Below are positions 35,220 to 45,998 of a stretch of 64,000 nucleotides of DNA, piece by piece. A model generated the notes under the pieces. That model was not told the origin of the DNA. It searched no databases and was given only the letters and a program-made list of their open reading frames with translations. The stretch lies in assembly GCF_000204055.1 (NCBI RefSeq), contig NW_006768778.1:387536-451535 (forward strand), read 5' to 3'. The position numbers were made by a program, and so were the translations under genes. The DNA comes from Melampsora larici-populina 98AG31 (taxonomy: Eukaryota; Basidiomycota; Pucciniomycetes; Pucciniales; Melampsoraceae). Position 1 is the first letter of the stretch. Every line of letters begins with the position of its first letter.

Positions 35220-36486
35220 CAACACCACCACCGCTCCGCTCCGCACCACTATAACCGCAGTTTTTACGAGCAGGGTGATTTTCCGCTAAGATAAAAGCGC
35301 AATTGCTACGCTATCAGTTTGGGGCTGCTATGACCATTGAGAGTGGTGCGGCTGTTCCGCTCCGCTGCGCTTTGCTATAGGAAAATCTCACAAGAGATAT
35401 TGCTTAATAGCGCAGTCAAAGGTGGTTTCACACCGGTTTCAATTACAAATTGTGACTAACAATAGTCTAACCGAGCAGAGTGGGGATGGGTTAACAAAAA
35501 GAAAAGAGCTTTTTTTTGTAAAACAAACGTGTGTTTGAGCCATATACAACTATGTAGAGGCTGAGTAGGCAGGCAAGAGAGAAAACGCAAGCAGGAAAAA
35601 ATAACCATTTTTTGGGGAGTACATGTATGTATAGACAGACTTGGGTGATAAGTTGAGAACAAAAACAACCCAAAAATGAGTTCAATAGTGGACAATCACC
35701 TACTTCTTAGCCTTGTCTTGCTGAGTTTGATAAGCCTTCACGTGTGCCCAAGCATCGGCATATATACCAGAGAGTGTGATGCCACTCTTTAACCACTCAC
35801 GTACACCGACAAGCTCTCCAATCATCTTGGCTGTCAAAGATGCTTGGCTGGGGACTGCAATATCAGATGCAGATGAGAATGTTCTCTCACATGGGCATGA
35901 TGTGCCCGACAATGCGAGATAATCTTGAGCCATTGATGTGAGGACTGGAAAATCGTGCTCATGCTCCTAAGAATAGCAAAGGAAAGCATTAGAGAAAAGT
36001 CAAGAGTAATAAGTCGGATAAAAAAACTCACATTCCACCAATCAAGCTCATTCTGACCAGTGACGGTCAAGTGAGCCCGCATTGTTACAAGATGCTAGTG
36101 GGAAGCAATGAGGTAGTGTTGATAGTTGGAGAGGGTCACGAATTAATAGATGGTTGGAGGGTGTGGTGACGTGGGATTAGGGGAAGAGGTGGTCAAAGGG
36201 CATGGTGTTGGTGTGTGATCTATAAGTGTATGAGGCACTATAGACGCTCTGTGGCGCCCTGTCGCTAAGCACTTGGGGCCGCTGTGGCGGCCCATAGCAC
36301 AGCGTGTAATCGCTATACAGGGCGGCTATACAGGGCGGATTGTGTAACCGCTATATGTAGCTGGGTTTCACCATAGCTATAGTGAAACCCTTAGCCCGCT
36401 ATGTGTGAATTTACATAGCGCGGGCGGGGCATGCGCTGTGCTACCGCACCGCTGCCGCTATCCCGGGCGGAGCGCCGGTGGCGTTG
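35220..36486 (-). mobile_element. Internally deleted hAT element
   Basis: GC-rich imperfect inverted ends (CAACACCACCACCGCTCCGC on the left; CAACGCCACCGGCGCTCCGC on the right read inward) are flanked by TTCTGGG on both sides (35213-35219 and 36487-36493). Inside is only the 3' end of a hAT transposase. The ends contain many copies of a CGCTATAG/AGCGG-like motif, typical of hAT subterminal regions. Non-autonomous. Confidence 0.8.
35700..36082 (-). pseudogene. hAT transposase C-terminal fragment
   Basis: Two exon pieces: 36082 to about 36033 (TGQNELDWWN) and about 35966 to 35700 (EHEHDFPVLTSMAQDYLAL, then SGTSCPCERTFSSASDI), separated by a roughly 60-nt GT-AG intron. This is the hAT dimerisation domain with its CERTFS signature, followed by REWLKSG and a Lys-rich end. 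The catalytic part of the protein is gone, so it is a relic, though the remaining reading frame is open. Confidence 0.8.
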
Positions 36487-36493
36487 TTCTGGG

Positions 36494-39028
36494 AACCCAT
36501 GTGCAAAAATAGAATCTCAACACCAGTAGCACGAGGTACAATCTCTAGAAGCTATATGGTGAATGAATTGAGCTCTTGAGTCTGTGGAAATTTGGAAACT
36601 GACGGTAAAATTTTCCCTGTGGCACCCATTTTATGCAACAGCTGGGAGGAATAGACCTAAACCTAACTTGGGCTTAAAAGGCCTTCCCATGGGGCAGGCC
36701 CCAAAGGCCTGCCTTCAGCGCCGCGCCCACCACGTGACCTATGGCACATGCATTTACAAGACACTACACATTACACAATATCACTTGAGACTCTTAAGAC
36801 AGTTTTTGACAATCAAGTATCTATTGTTATTGCTTGAAGAATTTCACAACAATTTCACCAATTTTATCATTGAACAAAATTATCCTGCATTTTGAATGGG
36901 AAATCTCCAATCCAATTCCTAAATCAAATCCAAACCCAACACCAATCAAAACAGAAACTGTTGTTCCAAATGAAACCATCAAGTCTAAACTTTCATCAAA
37001 TTGAATTAATTCAGATTTAGAATCAACATAAAAACTAATCAGTGAAAGGAAAATCATAACCAATTTTGATCTAACAAAAACCTAGAGAACAAAGTCAAGG
37101 GCAAAACAAAAGTTCAACTTAGAGAGGAAGAAGGAATCAATTTTGATAAACCAATTCTACCTTTTTGTCTAGATGGACTTCAATTGATTTTTATTCTCTT
37201 TAATCTCTGTATGTTTTAGACATCCTCTTAGTTTTCCTTGGCTAGCACTTCTTGCTTTTTCACATTTTCTGAGCTTCTTCTTCCTCTCTTTTTTATACAT
37301 GTCAATTTGTCTTTACTATCTTTGTTATATAATGCTTGATTAGGTTATCAATACTACCACTGCTATCAATTATATATTTAAGAACAGTAGGTTTCAATCT
37401 CTTTGGCCTTGTTATGTCTTGCTATCTTCTGTTTTGTCCAATCTTCATTTTCCATTGGGTTTCTTTACTTTTTGTTATTAGAAGCTATGGTTTATATGAT
37501 TTGTTGAGAATATCACCACAAGCAAAAGATACTTTTCAATACACAACCTTCATCAAATTATATGGAGATCTTGGGAATGATGGTACACCTCAAGGCAAAT
37601 ACAGATGAAAATGATCCATCATGGGGGACTATTGTATGCAAGATGTGCAATTGTAATCCCAATGTTGCAAACATTTTGGAATTCAAAACAATTTGATCCA
37701 ATGACAAGATAAACATGATATCTTTGATCCAAATTTTTTGAGACAAGTCTTGGTACACATGAAAGTTAGGTTTGGCCTATAAATGACTTTTGTTAAATAA
37801 CTTTCAATATTGTTATACAATCAGTTTAACCATCATAGATCAGAGTCTGGAATTTGAGTTTGAGTTTGAGTTTGAGTTGTCAAGTATGACATTTGTATAC
37901 CGAGTTACTCAAAGGAAACTAATCATGTTCAAGTGCTTTGATTAATTCAAGCGCTTGATTGAGCTAAATGGAGCAGAAACATATCCATGATAAAACAGCT
38001 TATCAAGTTGAGGATTTTGGAGGGTCTCTTAAGAGACCAGAAACAAGAGTAGACAAACTGCATTTTCAGGAGACACAGCACTAGTGATGTTGAGAAGCTC
38101 TCAAACTGGAGCAATGATGTAGGGTGATCTTTGAACGTGTGTAGAAGATTTAGAGGCACCCAGGATCTTGATTAAATGTTGCTATTGAGATAAAAAGGCA
38201 TCAGCTTTGATATAGATCACAAATCAGAGATCATAGGTGTTGGGAACATACTTTAGGATCAGAAAGAAGGTGGTAGGATAATTTTTGCTACAAGGGTTAC
38301 AATTCCAATCATATACTCAGGAAATGTGCGAAAGATGCTAAGAAAATTCACACAAAACTTTTTCTTTCCAATTGCTTTGAGATTTAGGACTATCCATACT
38401 AAGAGCAAAGACCTTTAGAAAGCAAATTGAAAGATAAGGTTAAATTATTTCTTGGTATTTTTCAGGGTAATAGGACAAGGTAGAAAGCAAAGAGAAATTG
38501 AACATAAAATTGATAGCCTGCATCCAGAATTTCTTGATGAAGGTCTCTGAATCCACAAGCTTGATTGGTACAGCCTGGTGTATTGGACTAAAGACAAAAG
38601 ACAAAGCTAGTGATGTTAATGCATATAGCAGGCATCTTATAAGAATGAGGTAGTTGTGCTCACTTTGGTGTATATAAAGATAATAGCTCTGCATTAGTCA
38701 GAAATAGATCACCAGACAAACATTAGCTTGTGAAAAAGAACCCTTCAAGTGCAACATATATAGAGTCAATCTTGTACCCTTTCTCCTTGATAGATTCGAG
38801 AAGATTGACATCTTCATTTTCTTGATTTTACAAAACAATTTTCTCACTCAATTTATCGCCCACTTTCAATTTGACAATTGAGTTTGAAGATTCAGATTTT
38901 GTTTCCAATGTTTATGTAATTTGGCTTTCTTTTGAACTAGTGCATTTTCTATCTCTTTTTCATCATCTTCTACTGAAGTAATGGCTGAGACTGAACCTGT
39001 ATCTTCTTCTGTAGATTTGCTTTTTGTA
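36494..39028. other. AT-rich intergenic DNA, no gene recognised
   Basis: Very AT-rich with no supported gene. A GAGTTT hexamer is repeated five times at about 37853-37877. The minus-strand open frame at 38866-39028 continues on the other side of the Tc1 element (see the interrupted ORF entry). Confidence 0.45.
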
Positions 39029-39229
39029 CACGTAGTCACGGAAAACCTATGGTTTTTTGATTTTTTTTTAAAAAAATCGATTTTTTGTACAAATTGTGCC
39101 ACAACCTTCTTATCACACATACAATATTACCTGTTAGTGATAATGAGAACCAAAGATCAGCATCCTGTCTATCAGATGATGTATGGACAAAGGTTTTGAG
39201 TGCAAAGAAAAAGTATTTTACCTGGCTAA

Positions 39230-40547
39230 TCACCAAGGGGTTGATCCACCCTTGGCTGCGATGACAGCTTGAATCCGCTCAGGCATCAATGCAGCTAGAT
39301 GTTCCAGCCTTTCAGTAGGCACACTCTCCCATGCCTCTAACACATTGGTCTTCATAGAATCTAAATTCTTGATCGGATGCTTGGTTGAAATCTTGGATTT
39401 CATGATGGACCAAAGATTTTCAATCGGGTTCAAATCTGGTGACCGCGCTGGCCACTTCAACTTCACAATCCCCTCTTTCTTGCGCCACTTTGAACTGAGT
39501 TGAGAGTGATGGACTGGGGCTCCATCCTCCATCAAGATTAAATCATTGTTATTGGAGTAGTCGTGTAGAAAAGGGCTGAGTGATTTTTCATACACTTGCT
39601 TAGGGCTGTGACCCGGCCCTGAAATTTCAGGGCCGGCCCCGGGGCCAGATTTAGCCCTGAGTGAGCCCGATGACCTCTGAAAACTGCTCAGGGCCGATCA
39701 GGGCCGGTAAGAGACTAGTGTGAAGGTGTTTTTTGGCAAAAAAAGAGTCAACACCCGGGCCAGGCCGGGCGCCTGAGCCGCCTGGAGCGTCCACGGGGCC
39801 ATATTCAGCTGTCATGGAGCAGGAACTGGATGCCCCGGGGCGCGTACCGTCAGCTCTGCAAAAGACGTCGGGCAGAGTTGGCCGGGCAGGGCCGGGTCCG
39901 GGTCACAGCCCTACACTTGCTCAATAAAGTTTTCTGAATTTTGACAACTAGGCTCCATTATGACAAGCTTGAGCTTGTGTCCAGGAATGAATCCACCCCA
40001 GACCATCACTGAACTACGTCCTGATTTGCAAGAGGGCGCCAAACAGGATGCATCATACTTATCAGCCACTTTTTGCCACACCTGGAACTTTTCAATCCCA
40101 AACTTTTCAATATGGCTTTCCAATCTCAAAGGTGGATTCATCAGTCCAAATGACTCACTTCCAATCATCCACCGTCCACGCCACATGATGTTTTGCAAAC
40201 TCGAGAGGTGCTGCTTTATGTTTAGCACTCAAATAGGGCTTGGCTATTGTTACTCTCAAGTTGTAACCAAGGGATTTCAGAGCAAGTCAAATTGTAGTAG
40301 CACTCGCTTTTGTTGCAGATCCTTGGAATATCTCACACATCGGAGCTTGTCGAGACTGTTTGACATCACACTCAAGATGCCGAAGATCACGATTGGTCAA
40401 CAGAGATGGTTGGCCAGAGGGTTTGTGGCCTTCTACTGAGCCTTCTGCCTTAAATTTTGCAAGGACAGAATGGACTGTGGTGACTGGACACCCTAGAGTT
40501 TGGCTGATATCTACATTTCTCTTCTTTGCAAGGTGCATTCCGACCAT
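39230..40547 (-). pseudogene. Tc1-type transposase, broken
   Basis: In order on the minus strand: a helix-turn-helix (ISQTLGCPVTTVHSVLAKF) with a GHKPSGQPSLL linker, a DDWK...VIWTDEST segment holding the first catalytic Asp, VMVWGGF, then EDGAPVHHS (second Asp) and ARSPDLNPIENLW (Glu), giving a DD34E spacing. Defects: TGA at 40287-40289 and at 40155-40157, a frameshift after the TDEST motif, and the MITE insertion at 39601-39913. Both TGA codons lie where CGA would be plausible. Clearly non-functional. Confidence 0.9.
39601..39913. mobile_element. GC-rich hAT-type MITE inserted in the Tc1 transposase
   Basis: Ends TAGGGCTGTGACCCGG and its inverse, with an exact 8-bp target duplication CACTTGCT (39593-39600 and 39914-39921). 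313 bp, GC-rich, with an internal 20-bp palindrome at 39615-39634. No coding capacity. TAGGG-type ends and 8-bp duplications are hAT features. It is younger than the Tc1 copy it split. Confidence 0.9.
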
Positions 40548-41022
40548 TTGGTTTTTAAGATCAGATGGTCAGGGCTTCATATCAACAATTTCAGAGGTGA
40601 TGATTGACATGTTTGACCAGAAGATTGGTAAAGAACAAAAATCAAAGGCAAAAAAATTAAAAAATTAAAAACAAAAAACCGTAGCTTTTATGTCACTACA
40701 TGTACTTGATTTAGAAGTTGAGCTTTTGCTGTTTTCTTCACTGGATTCCTTGGGACTTGCAATATGTGAGATAGAGAATGAGTTTGGTTTAGAAGTCACA
40801 TGTGATGAACGTCTAGTTCAAGTTAAAATTTCTGGATCTAATTTGTTTGTGGAGGTGCACTTTTTAGGCTCACTTAGGGACAAAGGTTAGCAAAAGGATC
40901 CTTGAGGTTTGGATGATGAGGAAGAATGGGAATAAGGTTGAATTGGGCCAATATATATGTGGTATATGTATTTACTTGGATCTTCATGATCCTTTGTAGA
41001 ATGATTATAATGATAAGGATAA

Positions 41023-42496
41023 TGTCAGCCCTCGAGTGCTTAAGACTAAGCACCAAAAGGACTTCAAGTGGAAAATAATATACAAAAATTAGAGCAAACA
41101 ATCTTTATAGAAGCATACTAAATTACACCTTACGAATCTAGTTTCAAAGATTCCATAAAACAGAAATATAAAAAAGAAAATACAACTTAAAGACCTAGTT
41201 TTGAAGGTCCCGTAACCGCAATGAACCACTATTAGAAAGAATGAACAAATAACACACATACTAAGAGACAGCCCAGGAATTAGTCCTACAAAGATACTAG
41301 ATAAATTATAGAAAGAAAAACACTAAGGAAAGTGTCTTAGATAAGAGATAGTCTAAAGAACCATCTATACAATAAATACGAGAAAAGAAGTACTTGAATT
41401 AATGACCCATAGCAACACATTCTCTAACTAAGGATTAATAGAAATAAAGACTGGAGCGCCAAGATTTATAGTAGTAGAATACGTACATAATAAACTAGGA
41501 CGGAAGGACAAAAGACTCTTTTAGCTATAACAAAGGACGTAACAACCTCATCAGTCAGAACGGAAGGACAAAAGATCTCCTAAGCTAGAACAGAAGGACT
41601 TGTCCTAGTTTTGACCTTACATAATCCAATATATATATTATGTAAAGTATGACAAGATCTTTTTGAAGGGTAGGGGAGAAGAACCGTAATGACCAACTTA
41701 TTAGGTAATGACGACTAACCAAATCAGCCAAGTATCAGATATAAAAGCAGCTTTACTTGGTAGCTACAGAAGGGAGGATCGAATTTTACCCCTCTAATTT
41801 TCTTAGAAAAAAAAATGTCAGTACTCTTACACCCTAAAGTCCAATGTAGTAAACCATCAGATTCTTTTACCAACTATATTAATTTTCTGATCCTTTATAT
41901 GTTCCACTTTGTAGAAGTACTCACTACTATTTTTTGAAAACTGAGATCGTAAAATAAACGTAATCATCTTTTATTCCAATTCTTCTCGAATTCTTTGGTA
42001 TACTAATCTTAACTTCTTGTGATCAATATCTCTCTCTGTCTTAACTAATCAAGTTATAGTTCTTGGCTCACATCGTGATCTACCAATATCCCATCATCAG
42101 CGATAGTCTTTTAAAATTCTCAAAGGAGACATATTCTTACTTGATCCTGAGTAAGTCATTTCTACTTGGTCAATACTTCCAGTTCTCGCAACGTAAAGTT
42201 GTACAAGATCCCTGTCTATCTAGAATAGCAGGCTACTCTAAGCATCTTGCTTCAGAGAATAAAACCGGGTCTAGGATTGACCATCCCCCACTGTCCCCAC
42301 AGTAGGCCCGGGGTTTCCTCCTTAGGAATTCAGAAATCATTATATCTGTAAGATATTAATCAAAAACCATTGGTGGTGTTAATTAGGTAACACTTGTACT
42401 TTATATTCCACATACCCAGAGGAATATATATTTAGTCAGGAATTAACTGTGTAAGTTCTAGACCTTACTAGTGTCCTTTTGGTAGCCACCCTGACA
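41023..42496. repeat. Probable solo LTR
   Basis: Starts TGTCAGCCC and ends GGGTGGC...CCTGACA-like (TGTCAG...CTGACA), with an extended inverted match (CACCAAAAGG near the left end, CCTTTTGGTAGCCACC near the right). Flanks GATAA and GTTAA agree at four of five bases. Inside is a possible TATA box (ATATAAAAG near 41739) and no ORF. A 1.47-kb solo LTR left by recombination fits best; a non-coding TIR element is the alternative. Confidence 0.5.
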
Positions 42497-43431
42497 GTTA
42501 AGAAATACTTGATCAAAGTGATTGATAAACATTAGGATTTGGTGGTCATTGTAATGGTGCTTGTGGTTGTTGTTGTTGACAACTTCTTATTGTAGTTGAA
42601 GACCTGGTGATCTGTTGGGACAGTTGATTATTAAATAAACATAATATTTTGGATGTGGGGATTGATGGTGGCAACACCCCCGGAGCTCCTCCCAAGATAG
42701 CAGCAACAGAGCAATAGTGGAGCGCCCACTCTGCCCGTGCTATGACTTAGGCAGGACAGCGGGTTCTGACCCATGCTATAGCTATGGCCCTGACCCCTAT
42801 CAAAATAGAGGTTTTGACATCCACAGTTCATAGCACACTTCCGCGGTGCTATGCAGTGACACAGCGCCCACAATTACTTAGCACCAAGGGGCCCCATAGC
42901 AACCCATAGTGCACAGACTCATGGAGAAGAGTCTTTGGACCAAAGGGAGCTCCCGTGTGCCTGCTCAACCTCCATACATTGGTGTATCTCACTGCATATT
43001 TGATGCAAGAATAGCCAAGCAATAGAAGGCTGAAGTTTGCAAAAAAACCCAAAATGCCTGAGAAAGCTGTCCAACCTGTCAAAAGCTCATACTGGCCAAG
43101 CTGAGATGTTACACATAAAGCCATTTTTCAAGTCTTTCTATAGTACTTTCCTGAAACCAAGAGAGATATTCCCAAGAAGCAGTATGTGTAGGTTGAGCAG
43201 GCGCACAGAATCTGTCTTTGGCCTGAAGGCTGTTTATTTGTATGGTAAAAAGTTATGGTGGGTTGAAAAACTCCTCAGCTAACAGTTTCTTGCTTGCACA
43301 CCAAATCTCATGGATAACCCATAAGTCCCTCTCTTGCAGGCTTGCTTGCCAAGAGAGACTTTAGTTTAGTATCAAACTGTACTTTTTGCTGGAGTATCCC
43401 GTGAAGTCCCTTGTGGAGTCTCTCTCTCTGA
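42497..43431. other. Intergenic DNA with a GC-rich hAT-like patch
   Basis: No gene. At about 42665-42910 a GC-rich stretch starts CAACACCCCCGGAGC and has several TAGC/GCTATAG motifs much like the ends of the hAT relic at 35220, so it may be a degenerate relative; no matching right end or duplication was found. Confidence 0.4.
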
Positions 43432-43921
43432 ACTTATCAAAGTCCCCGCCGCCCAAGCTAATGTTGTGGTTGTCAACTCACAACAGCAAGAGTTTCTGCC
43501 ACTTGTATGTTTTTGCCCATTTTGAGGGTTCCACACCTCACAAAATCCTAATTCCAACCGCACATAGCTTCTTTGAAATCTTGTGCGTCTCCTGGTCCTG
43601 GTTTCAGATCATCATGGTGGATAGATCCACTGTTATTGCAATTCTTGGACGCCGTGTTTTTGGACACATCAGCAAGCCTTAGGGGTCCTGTATGAAATTG
43701 GGTGGTCCAGCTACAACTTTTCACAACTCTTCTGGGTGAGCTCAATCAATACAATGGATGCTCAAAACACATGAGGACATGTACAAGGTGCCAATGAAGA
43801 TCCTTGTGGCTGGAAGCAAGATTTGATGAGGTCTGTGACCCTCATAATGGGCAAAAACAAAAAATGGCCAAAAATCCTGCTGTTGCCAGTTGAATAGTAG
43901 GGCGGGGGGACTTTGATAAGT
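43432..43921. repeat. TIR element with ACTTATCAAAGTCCCC ends
   Basis: ACTTATCAAAGTCCCC followed by a CCGCC run at 43432 is repeated in inverse at 43906-43921. 490 bp, no transposase. The same terminus occurs twice more at 44185 and 44248, so it is a small family. Target duplication not evident. Confidence 0.6.
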
Positions 43922-44184
43922 TTACCCTCTCTCGCCAGGTTGGATTCTCTACCGTTCCCGATGATTTGCCTAGTCACAAATTGTCAAGCATGTTCCACCC
44001 CTCACGTTATGATTCATTCCAATGTAAGATGATAGAAAATGATGCTGCTTTCTATTGTAATGATGTTTATAGGACTGATAAACAAGCTCACAAGGTTTAT
44101 CAGTGAAGGATCCTGAATGATTTCTCATCTTTGAGAGATGAACAGTGAATTATCAGCACTGCTCCATCAACTGTTTTCAGGTAA

Positions 44185-44248
44185 ACTTATCAAAGTCCCC
44201 CCTGTCCCCTCTTCGTGAGGGAGGACGTGAGAGGGGGACTTTGATAGT
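44185..44248. repeat. Short hairpin of the same TIR family
   Basis: 64 bp: the same 16-bp end at 44185-44200 and its inverse at 44234-44248, with GC-rich imperfectly paired inner arms (CCCCTCTTCGTGAGGG loop region). It could fold into a near-complete hairpin. It lies about 300 bp before the TMEM19-like gene. Confidence 0.6.
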
Positions 44249-44544
44249 TTCTAGGTGTACAGGCGTGAATCTCCCCGCATCTCACGATCGTTGCATCCCT
44301 CGACTACTCGGGCGGGAGGGACAAGTTTACGATCGTTGCAACTCGATCCCCGCATCACGCATCATAACTCTAACTCAGAGTGGAATTTGTTAAGTTTGAC
44401 TCTAACTCTCATAATATTCCATTTCCAAGGTTGATCATGATGCATCGATCGATGGTCCTATTTATTGAGATATCGTTATCTCCTTTCCTTGAACCAATCT
44501 CCTTGAAACAAGTTACTCGTTGATAAATTCTAAAATTTTTGCTA

Positions 44545-45998
44545 ATGGCTTTCCTCAATTCTGTAGATGACCTTTACCCATGGTCATTTGTAACAGTTGT
44601 TCTTCTATCTATTCACAATTTTCGAAAAGCTTCACTTCAACTCTCTGGTGCACTTGCTGCTTTATTGATAGGTTATACAACTTTAGCCAATCCGAATCCA
44701 ATCTTCGGTATTAGTTTAATTTCATTTTTTTTAATTGGAAACAAAGCAACAAAATATAAACAATCTATAAAATTAACTTTAGTTGATGACGAACATGGTA
44801 AAACAAACGATGAAACAATCAAAAGATTATCTGTCACTGGTGGTAGGGATTGGAAACAAGTGATCTGTAATGCATGGGTTGGAACTATGTGTGCTATTGG
44901 TCATAGATTTTTTATCGATCCTATGATTAAAGATTTCAATACTTTCAATTCGATTCAATTCCACGAGCGTACTGGTTCGGAACTATCTAATATCCTGATT
45001 TGGGGTGCGCTGGCATTTTGGTCAGGTTGTAGCGGTGATACAGTTCGTTTTGGTTCTCTCTTCTCTCGCGCATCAGTTCATGATGGTCGAGATTCGTAAC
45101 TGATTCATTCTTACCATAAACTTCATACCACAGCTAGCTAGTGAAGTAGGTTAAATGGTTTCCTCAACCCTTTGACACCGAGTTCAAGCTCCATCGTGAG
45201 ATGATATTAATGTCAGGTTGATCACTTTGGACGATTTTCGATTGTTTGTGGTTTACTGTTTTGACCATTCAAGCTCGGTCTCCTGTCCCGCGCGCCTCCA
45301 AGGCTTATTACCAACTTGAAAGAGGTAAGGTTTGATCTCAAGTCGAACTTCTGATCCTATATGCCTAGAATCAAAATCCCTATCAATATTGACATTTGTT
45401 GATTTGTCTATCATATACTAGGTCCCACCTGGAACCAATGGAGGTGTGAGCTTAGTCGGGCTAGGCTTCTCGGCTTTGGGTGGCATCTTCATCGGGATGG
45501 CTGTCTCTCTGAGATGCATGTTCGATACGAACCTCCAACCACTACCATCGGGAATGAGCATGCTCATGATGCAAACTGGATTTTTTGGCCTTTTTTGCTC
45601 AGTGGTATGTCCTCTTTACTTCTCATACTTCAGTCTAATTTTCTTTACTCCACCTCTTCAACTTTGTATGTTGATGAGTTTTGAAAGGCAATAGAATTGA
45701 CAATCTATATCTGATAAATATTCAGGTTGACTCTTTTCTAGGAGCAACTCTTCAACAGACATTGTACTCCAAAATCGATAAAAAGGTTGTTCTCCCTGGC
45801 ACCAAACTTGGTGGCCCAAAGGAAGTAGTAGTAGTATCTGGCATTGACGTTCTGAGCAATAACCAGGTGAGCAATAATCATCAGTTCATGAATAGGCTCA
45901 ATACTTACCTCGCTTTCAATATCTGTAAGGTCAACATTATTTCCTCAACCTTAACTGCACTTCTCGCTATGGGATTATCGTGGGCGAGGGTGATATGA
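44545..45998 (+). CDS. TMEM19/DUF92 family membrane protein
   Basis: Exons 44545-45042, 45134-45145, 45274-45324, 45422-45604, 45726-45866 and 45930-45998, all phase 0, give 317 residues (animal TMEM19 is about 336). Hydrophobic spans alternate with family motifs: SGALAALLIGYTT, GNKATKYK, RDWKQVICN, GDT-LASELGLLSRAPPRLIT, VPPGTNGGVSLVGL, VDSFLGATLQ, VSGIDVLSNNQVN. The GDTxASELG motif is complete only if a 12-nt exon (45134-45145, coding LASE) is included. The first intron uses a GTTCGT donor. Role of the family is unclear; in plants and algae a relative (VTE6) is a phytyl-phosphate kinase, but that should not be transferred to a fungus. Probably an intracellular membrane protein. Confidence 0.85.

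Larger units (their letters stand above)
34611..36745. repeat. Inverted pair of a 40-60 bp repeat around the hAT relic
   Basis: CCTATGGCTCACGTGGTGGGC near 34611 recurs in inverse near 36724-36745, followed inward in both by a GGGGCAGGCCT-like block. Either these are the TIRs of a larger element into which the hAT element (35220-36486) inserted, or two separate copies of one small repeat. Confidence 0.4.
39029..40702 (-). mobile_element. Tc1/mariner element, decayed
   Basis: Inverted ends of about 30 bp (CACGTAGTCACGGAAAACC left, CATGTAGTGACATAAAAGC right, read inward) stand next to TA on both sides (39027-39028 and 40703-40704), the Tc1/mariner target duplication. The interior is a broken Tc1-type transposase gene split by a later MITE at 39601-39913. 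Without the MITE it would be about 1.35 kb, a normal size. Confidence 0.85.
38866..40817 (-). pseudogene. Ser/Lys-rich open frame interrupted by the Tc1 element
   Basis: If the Tc1 element (39029-40702) and one TA are taken out, the minus strand reads in one frame from 40817 through SSEENSKSSTSKSS on the right to KSKSTEEDTGSVS on the left and stops at 38866. It is about 95 codons of low-complexity, charged sequence, with no ATG at its open end. It may be an exon of a lost gene or another repeat. Confidence 0.3.

Noticed and set aside
39615..39634. 20-bp perfect palindrome as an independent regulatory site
   Set aside because: It is part of the MITE's inner end structure.
40155..40160. Loss of the first catalytic Asp in the Tc1 transposase (GSESF reading)
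   Set aside because: The Asp is present in another frame as VIWTDEST; the apparent loss comes from a stop and frameshift.
42660..42910. Third hAT element with CAACACC end
   Set aside because: Left end resembles the 35220 element, but no inverse end or flanking duplication could be found.
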